From a virus, in the IMG/VR virus record IMGVR_UViG_3300022921_000002, positions 157,448 through 221,447 of that record: a stretch of DNA of 64,000 bases; one strand, 5' to 3'. Shown here piece by piece: positions 59,453 to 64,000 of this stretch. Below the pieces are notes generated by a model, which saw nothing but the letters and a program-made list of their open reading frames with translations, was not told the DNA's origin and did not search any database. The first letter of the stretch is position 1, and every line of letters begins with the position of its first letter. The position numbers and the translations under genes were made by a program.

Positions 59453-59873
59453 CTTTAAGCATTTTCAATAAATCAGCGGTGGACAAAATTAAATTATTAT
59501 TAGTTACGTTTTGCTGGTCAGGTTTACCGCCATTCTTTTCTTCTTGTGCGTATTTCTTTTTAGTGGAAATATCAACATAATCTTTATTGGCATCAAGCAA
59601 GGTTTTCATTAATGTTGAAACAACCTCAAATGCCCGTGGTGACTCAGATTGCTTTGCAATTTCAACCATTTCTTTAACAGCATCATCACCCATTTCAATT
59701 ATGTTCTTGACATTCTTTCTTGCCAATTCCATATCAGAAACATTCTCATCATCAGATGCAATAGCAGGAACCGATGGTTCTTCAATTGGTGCTGGGACAA
59801 TTTCATTAACTTCATCTTGTATTTCACTCAAAGGTCGAATACCTAATGCCTTTGAAATATGGTCATCATTCAT
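59433..59873 (-). CDS. 16: Terminase small subunit gp16
   Basis: 146 residues, acidic, in the T4 position before 17. ALGIRPLSEIQDEV, a central helix (KNIIEMGDDAVKEMVEIA) and KYAQEEKNG fit the small-terminase pattern. It recognises DNA and stimulates gp17 ATPase. The sequence is variable in this family, so context carries most of the weight. Confidence 0.85.
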   Translation of the reverse strand: MNDDHISKALGIRPLSEIQDEVNEIVPAPIEEPSVPAIASDDENVSDMELARKNVKNIIEMGDDAVKEMVEIAKQSESPRAFEVVSTLMKTLLDANKDYVDISTKKKYAQEEKNGGKPDQQNVTNNNLILSTADLLKMLKGDKDDG

Positions 59874-60688
59874 TATGTATCTTCCTCATCTATAATTGTT
59901 ATGATTCCCCAATCATCTTCAAAGTCAATTTCGGTATATGGAACCGTTTGGGCAATATCCGTTGTTGCAACATTAGCAGCGGTCATACCTGGCTGAAGTG
60001 TTACTTTTTCCAATAAAGGACTTGTTATATCAGAGTCCGGGGCAAACTTTGCATCAATAAATTTAATAACTTTCTTAGTTCTTTCAGGGCCGTAATACCA
60101 ACCTTTAAGTGTAAAACTCAATGTATATAGAATAGCACGCCGTTCGGTATATTCACCTTCATATAAATCTTCTGTTATAACACTCTGTAAAACAACAGGA
60201 ACATCAATAGGTGGCAAATCAGGAATTAGCCTAGCACTTACAGTCCAATCAGGTTGAAAGAATGGTAGAATTTGTTCTAATATTTTTGTTGCGTCTTCTT
60301 GATACTTTGTCATAATATATAATGAAAAGTCAAGGTTATAAGGTGCACCGCTATAAACATAACTTTTTGAGTCGTTAGTATCACCTACTGCTTTTGATTT
60401 CATAACTCGTTGGGTTGTACCAATTTTGCGCTCACCGTCATAAGACATACTTGTCATTTCAAATGACATTCGTGGTAATGTGATTGCTGACCTGCGGTTT
60501 AAACCAGGATCTTGTTCAACTCTTGATAATATTTTTTGCATTGGTGCATATGAAATAGGAACAATCATAGATTGCTTCGTTACACCTGCGTTGTCGCTTC
60601 TTTCAATTGTTAACTGATTAAACAAGGTACCAAATATTGCTACATATTTTCTTGTAAGACCGTTGTAAAAATGATTTGCTATTGCCAT
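59873..60688 (-). CDS. 15: Tail sheath stabiliser / terminator gp15
   Basis: 271 residues, equal to T4 gp15 length within one. HFYNGLTRKYVAIFGTLFNQL and PISYAPMQKILSRVEQDPGL are strong gp15 signatures. It caps the tail for head joining. It shares one base with gene 16. Confidence 0.93.
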   Translation of the reverse strand: MAIANHFYNGLTRKYVAIFGTLFNQLTIERSDNAGVTKQSMIVPISYAPMQKILSRVEQDPGLNRRSAITLPRMSFEMTSMSYDGERKIGTTQRVMKSKAVGDTNDSKSYVYSGAPYNLDFSLYIMTKYQEDATKILEQILPFFQPDWTVSARLIPDLPPIDVPVVLQSVITEDLYEGEYTERRAILYTLSFTLKGWYYGPERTKKVIKFIDAKFAPDSDITSPLLEKVTLQPGMTAANVATTDIAQTVPYTEIDFEDDWGIITIIDEEDT

Positions 60689-60689
60689 G

Positions 60690-61361
60690 TTAATCGCCTA
60701 TGCTTATGTTTTCACTAAACGGATCAATCTCTGAGAAGTCAAGGATACCGTCACCTTCAGTTTCAAAGAATGTATTCTGTGCAATTGGATCGGTGTTTGC
60801 CAATGCCGTAAGTGTTGTTGGTGTAGTAGGATCAATAGCATCAAAGAACGTATCAATGTTTTCAACACCTGTCTCAAATCTTTCACCGCTGTATTCCATC
60901 AATTCGCATCTAAGGTCATATACCTGTAACGCACCGGTTTGATAAAATACACTTTCGTGCTCGACGTGCATAATTTTGAATATCTTTTCATTCAATGGGA
61001 AGTAAATACAGTCACCTTCAAGCGGCCTTGTCTTTACTGGGTTTTCACGAGTTGCAAATCTTTCAAATGTTCGGAATGCTACTGTGAATGTAATTGAGTC
61101 TCTGATCTGTAAACCAAATCTTGACAGGAAGTCACCTTCACCTTCAAATCCATCTACGTTTTTAACATACATTTCCATCTGATAGGTTTCGTTAAAGATT
61201 GACAAATCATCTTCGTTGAGTATTTCATCTTTTGCTTGAAATGCCCTTGAGATATAGATAGTGTCAAGACCGTAGATTTGAATTGATTCAATAACTAGGT
61301 CATCTACGAGATTTTGCTCATATGTGTTATCGTAATTTTGAAAATAAAGATTTGTCGCCAT
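60690..61361 (-). CDS. 14: Neck protein gp14
   Basis: 223 residues, shorter than T4 gp14 (256). TNLYFQNYDNTYEQNLVDDL and the SGERFETGVENIDTF end fit gp14. It forms the neck with gp13 and joins head to tail. One-base spacing to gene 15. Confidence 0.9.
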   Translation of the reverse strand: MATNLYFQNYDNTYEQNLVDDLVIESIQIYGLDTIYISRAFQAKDEILNEDDLSIFNETYQMEMYVKNVDGFEGEGDFLSRFGLQIRDSITFTVAFRTFERFATRENPVKTRPLEGDCIYFPLNEKIFKIMHVEHESVFYQTGALQVYDLRCELMEYSGERFETGVENIDTFFDAIDPTTPTTLTALANTDPIAQNTFFETEGDGILDFSEIDPFSENISIGD

Positions 61362-61363
61362 GG

Positions 61364-62107
61364 TTACCCAATGAAGTTATAAGTAAGTGGTTGAAGACTT
61401 TGTATAGCATCCTCTTCCATTCTTAACTTATCTTCTCTCGCCTCCGCTAAAATTTGCTCACCGTTAAAAGACACACCGCCAACAAGCTGCATATTATTAA
61501 ACTTGGTGAGGTTTAAACCCCATTGTTCTCTTACTAAAACTGCAGCATAATTTTGCAGCCAACGGTCCGACCAAACATCTTCATAAAAATCTTCATCTAC
61601 AATGTCATATGCTTCAACGATAATATATGTACCTACAACCCATCTCGATGGATCATTATCAATATAAAGTTTATTAACGTGTTTGTTATAGCGGATGAGA
61701 GGTTTACCGACAAGGATCTCTTGCATAAATTCAATATGCTGCATAGTCATAAAATAATTCTGTACAGAGTAACTTGTTAGTTCGGTGATATTATTTAAAA
61801 CGAATTGATATTGGACATTAAACATACCAGACCCAGTGGCAATACTTGTATCAAAATCAAATACTTTTGAAATACCGAGTAATTTTTGCGGCAATTGAAT
61901 ATAACCGTTATCTTTATCAGCTTGTGTAATTTGATGTTTTAGATATATAAGTTGACTGCCGTTGTAATGGTAATCTCTCCAAAATGAAATTGCTTCATCA
62001 ACGCGGTCATCTACTTGTTCGTCCGACACGTTAATCTGAATAACTGGCGCGCCAATCTTTCTTAAAATATGTTCTTTAAATTCATCTCTTGTTGTTGGCT
62101 GTGCCAT
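61364..62107 (-). CDS. 13: Neck protein gp13
   Basis: 247 residues. TRDEFKEHILRKIGAPVIQI and RVDEAISFWRDYHYNGSQ, then a RWVVGTYIIVEAYD segment, are gp13 hallmarks. Shorter than T4 (309), usual for marine relatives. Two bases from gene 14. Confidence 0.9.
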   Translation of the reverse strand: MAQPTTRDEFKEHILRKIGAPVIQINVSDEQVDDRVDEAISFWRDYHYNGSQLIYLKHQITQADKDNGYIQLPQKLLGISKVFDFDTSIATGSGMFNVQYQFVLNNITELTSYSVQNYFMTMQHIEFMQEILVGKPLIRYNKHVNKLYIDNDPSRWVVGTYIIVEAYDIVDEDFYEDVWSDRWLQNYAAVLVREQWGLNLTKFNNMQLVGGVSFNGEQILAEAREDKLRMEEDAIQSLQPLTYNFIG

Positions 62108-62117
62108 GGTTGTCCCC

Positions 62118-62450
62118 TTATGCCAGCTCTGATCTTACAATGATCTTAATGTAGCCAGTGTTTGGAAATGTTTCTGATGTTCCGTTTGTATAATCAATTT
62201 GGAATTCTGCCGAGTGAATACCTGTGTTTGCAGTATCACCTGGTTGCCAATCATATTTGACTATTCCTTTTGATGCATTAACAACTGCACCGGTTCCGTC
62301 TGTGACAATAGATGTTCCACCTTCGGAAGTCATATGAAATTTTATAGCAGATGCATTTGTCATGGATCGTGCTCTTCCAGTTGCGTCGGTTAAAACGGCC
62401 TCAATAGAAGGAGCTGTATCGTTTTGTTTAATGTAAAAACTAGCCGCCAT
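62118..62450 (-). CDS. Virion protein, BppU-N-like beta domain
   Basis: 110 residues. FYIKQNDTAPSIEAVLTDAT, KFHMTSEGG and VKYDWQPGDTANTG fit the immunoglobulin-like N-terminal domain of baseplate upper proteins. In T4 genes 10-12 would lie here; this is instead a set of small beta-rich genes. Role in the baseplate or fibre is inferred. Confidence 0.6.
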   Translation of the reverse strand: MAASFYIKQNDTAPSIEAVLTDATGRARSMTNASAIKFHMTSEGGTSIVTDGTGAVVNASKGIVKYDWQPGDTANTGIHSAEFQIDYTNGTSETFPNTGYIKIIVRSELA

Positions 62451-62492
62451 TGTACTTTCTCCAAGTCTTTTGTTTTTATTTATTCAATGTCT

Positions 62493-63290
62493 TTAGTAGC
62501 TTTTTACTAAACGACCTTGTGATGGTCTTACGAGTGTTTCGTTTCTATAATCACGGCTGATAATTTTAACTCCTGTTCTTAAATCAATATAGTTATTATC
62601 ATCAATTCTTACACCGTTTTCACCGCTTTTTGTTGTTCGTAATCCATTCAAACTATTTAATATGTTTAACTCATTCTGTCCATCATTTCCATTACGAAAT
62701 GCAAGACCATTTAATCCTGTCCTGCTATATTCTCTTGTTGAATCATTGATTGCAACTGATGAGAGTAAAAATGGTACAACAGTATCACCTTCAAATTCTG
62801 ATACTTGCGCCATTCTTGATGAAAGGCCAATTTCAAATACCTTATCAAAAATACCTTTGACGGGTACTTCACCTGTGCCTGTTGTAGTAAATGATGTTTT
62901 AGGTTTACCCCGGGCCGATACTAATACACCTGTTTGGAAATCCGTTATGAAATCAAGTGTAGTGTTTACAGTACCACGGTTTGGTACATCAACTTCAGTA
63001 TCTGTTGTAAATGTAACTGTCTGGTCCAATGCACCTTTGATTGGTGCTATTCCTGTTGCATCTAAAATAAATGGTACGAGCACATCACCATCAAAGGCGC
63101 CTGTTGCTACGGAAGATGATGTTGATACCCCAAATGAGATACCGACATCAGCACTACCAACAATTGGATTAAATGCTGTTGATGAAAAGGTAAAAGGTAA
63201 AGTAAATGCTAGATTACCAGATGCTGGTACTCTTACACCGTATGAAACAACGGAAAAATCTAGTGTATTACTTGAGGTCCCTGTTGCCAT
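62493..63290 (-). CDS. Putative baseplate/fibre structural protein with internal repeats
   Basis: 265 residues, Gly/Thr/Val-rich beta structure with repeats of the type VPASGNLAFTLPFTFSSTAF / GDVLVPFILDATGIAPIKG / GDTVVPFLLSSVAIN. The C-terminal 80 residues differ (NGLAFRNGNDGQNELNI). GGAGGT ribosome site before the ATG. A 268-residue antisense frame is a shadow. No family named. Confidence 0.55.
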   Translation of the reverse strand: MATGTSSNTLDFSVVSYGVRVPASGNLAFTLPFTFSSTAFNPIVGSADVGISFGVSTSSSVATGAFDGDVLVPFILDATGIAPIKGALDQTVTFTTDTEVDVPNRGTVNTTLDFITDFQTGVLVSARGKPKTSFTTTGTGEVPVKGIFDKVFEIGLSSRMAQVSEFEGDTVVPFLLSSVAINDSTREYSRTGLNGLAFRNGNDGQNELNILNSLNGLRTTKSGENGVRIDDNNYIDLRTGVKIISRDYRNETLVRPSQGRLVKSY

Positions 63291-63308
63291 GGAACGTCAC
63301 CTCCAGGC

Positions 63309-63716
63309 TTATGCACCGCCCGCAGTGATTGTGAATGAAGTAATAGAAATTTGCTGTCCAACAGCAATACTTGTGTTATCGAGTTCCATATCACCGCCGC
63401 CTGAGGTTACTGTGATTGATCCTTGCATATGGCATGATGTGCCACCAGAATTGTGTATTCGGAAATAACCTGCAACACCTGTTGAGTCAGCAGATAAATC
63501 TTGCCATGAACCTAATAGGTTTACAACACCACTCGAAGGTGTACCTAAAAAGTCAGAAGGTAATGTCATGGTTGCAAGAACGGTACCTGTGTTTGCTGAA
63601 GCACAATTAGTAGGTGGTGATCCTGTTGAAATTGTGAGTATTGGACTAACGCCTGTTGTTGTTTCTATTGCGGCAAGTGTCGCATTTCTAACGTCGTCGG
63701 ATAATTGAAACGCCAT
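63309..63716 (-). CDS. Putative tail-associated structural protein
   Basis: 135 residues: FQLSDDVRNATLAAIETTTGV then a beta-rich body (SGGGDMELDNTSIAVGQQIS). AAGGAGAAAG ribosome site and a late promoter upstream. A family of similar small marine phage virion proteins exists, but I cannot state its place. Confidence 0.55.
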   Translation of the reverse strand: MAFQLSDDVRNATLAAIETTTGVSPILTISTGSPPTNCASANTGTVLATMTLPSDFLGTPSSGVVNLLGSWQDLSADSTGVAGYFRIHNSGGTSCHMQGSITVTSGGGDMELDNTSIAVGQQISITSFTITAGGA

Positions 63717-63756
63717 TTCTTTCTCCTTTTAAATAAGAATTGTACTGTGTTCCAAC

Positions 63757-63764
63757 TATTTATA
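63757..63764 (-). promoter_or_regulatory. Late promoter TATAAATA
   Basis: TATTTATA on the plus strand, 41 bases before the start of the structural gene ending at 63309. Confidence 0.65.
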
Positions 63765-63765
63765 A

Positions 63766-64000
63766 TTAGTTACGCCTTTCAATATCATCTTCTGATAATG
63801 TATCGCCCATCCATACTTCAATCACCTTTACAGGTGTTTTACCGACGTTTTTAGCCAAATGCCATGTCTTTACAGGAATGTCGATACTGTCACCGGTTGA
63901 GTAAACCTTAGATGTTTTGTATCCATTTGGAAACTCAAGATTCATTTCAAGTTTACCATCAACAATATGCCAGTGTTCTGAGCGAACAAAATGTCTTTGG
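63766..64000 (-). CDS. Partial cupin, mannose-6-phosphate isomerase (ManC C-terminal)-like
   Basis: 77 codons and stop remain; the start is beyond the window. RSEHWHIVDGKLEM, VYSTGDSIDIPVKTWHLAKN and VIEVWMGDTLSEDDIERRN match the C-terminal isomerase cupin of ManC (HW, EVxxGxxLxEDDI). Could link to mannose metabolism with the phosphomannomutase at 27286. Confidence 0.75.
   Translation of the reverse strand, partial: QRHFVRSEHWHIVDGKLEMNLEFPNGYKTSKVYSTGDSIDIPVKTWHLAKNVGKTPVKVIEVWMGDTLSEDDIERRN

Noticed and set aside
62662-63468. 268-residue open frame on the plus strand
   Set aside because: Antisense to two well-spaced minus-strand genes with ribosome sites in a minus-strand late block; starts without a ribosome site.
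1-64000. tRNA genes, CRISPR arrays, insertion sequences, integrase
   Set aside because: No gap is long enough for undetected large elements and none of the longer gaps (10046-10158, 12401-12551, 36884-36961, 47704-47797, 49333-49419) contains a tRNA-like cloverleaf or regular spaced repeats by eye.

Overview
The window is a continuous, densely packed stretch of a T4-like myovirus genome. There are about 95 genes, most overlapping or spaced by a few bases, with no rRNA, tRNA, CRISPR or integrase seen. The diagnostic block is the T4 late module on the minus strand (49420-62107): major capsid gp23, scaffold gp22, prohead protease gp21, an internal head protein, portal gp20, tube gp19, sheath gp18, terminase gp17/gp16, sheath stabiliser gp15 and neck proteins gp14/gp13. 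The low GC and the many small genes of kinds I know from marine T4-like phages suggest an aquatic phage. Two genes point to an alphaproteobacterial host: a 5-aminolevulinate synthase of the Shemin pathway (15498-16694) and a GapR/DUF2312-like nucleoid protein (48988-49332). The host assignment is inference.

Layout. 1-1028: glycosyltransferase region. 1038-8222 (+): virion or head-interior proteins, with a 1087-residue mosaic protein, four tandem small proteins starting MK(T/S)FKQ like T4 internal-protein targeting peptides, and two further proteins, all carrying possible [LI]xE prohead-protease sites. 8219-10647 (+): lysis region (GH19 endolysin with a peptidoglycan-binding domain, overlapping spanin pair, coiled-coil/TM protein) interrupted by an acidic gp67-like gene. 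10705-17155 (+): primase, ThyX, NrdB carrying an ATP-cone, NrdA lacking one, 5-aminolevulinate synthase and a DUF454 membrane protein. 17372-27993 (+): sugar/glycan cassette (nucleotide-sugar dehydratase, methyltransferase, GT17-sulfotransferase fusion, UDP-sugar dehydrogenase, TagD-like cytidylyltransferase, carbamoyltransferase, two SGNH-like proteins, eukaryotic-type phosphomannomutase). 27981-36883 (+): glutaredoxin, ATP-dependent DNA ligase, GIY-YIG-like protein, dNMP-kinase-like protein, GT4, RNase H, HAD phosphatase and many small unknowns. 36962-44233 (+): PhoH, PAAR spike tip, giant repeat-rich tail fibre and its chaperone. 44286-49332 (+): MGME1/Cas4-like nuclease, DUF932 protein, APS-kinase-like plus HxGH nucleotidyltransferase pair, GapR-like protein. 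49360-49382: terminator between the converging blocks. 49420-64000 (-): late structural genes, ending in a partial mannose-6-phosphate-isomerase-like cupin.

Regulation. Two promoter classes can be read directly. The first is a family of sigma70-type promoters (TTGACA, mostly 17 bp, TATATT-like), many with a TAGAATCA element in the spacer and again after the -10 box. They head groups of small genes, SleB, the nuclease and the DUF932 gene. The second is T4-type late elements (TATAAATA) before head and tail genes on both strands. Nucleotide metabolism (ThyX, RNR, glutaredoxin, kinases), replication (primase, ligase, RNase H), host-surface or virion sugar chemistry and morphogenesis are therefore encoded side by side.

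The most unusual items are the [LI]xE-studded polyprotein-like gene with its targeting-peptide family, the 5-aminolevulinate synthase in the nucleotide operon, the ATP-cone moved from NrdA to NrdB, the GT17-sulfotransferase fusion with an APS-kinase-like gene elsewhere, and the repeated TAGAATCA promoter element.
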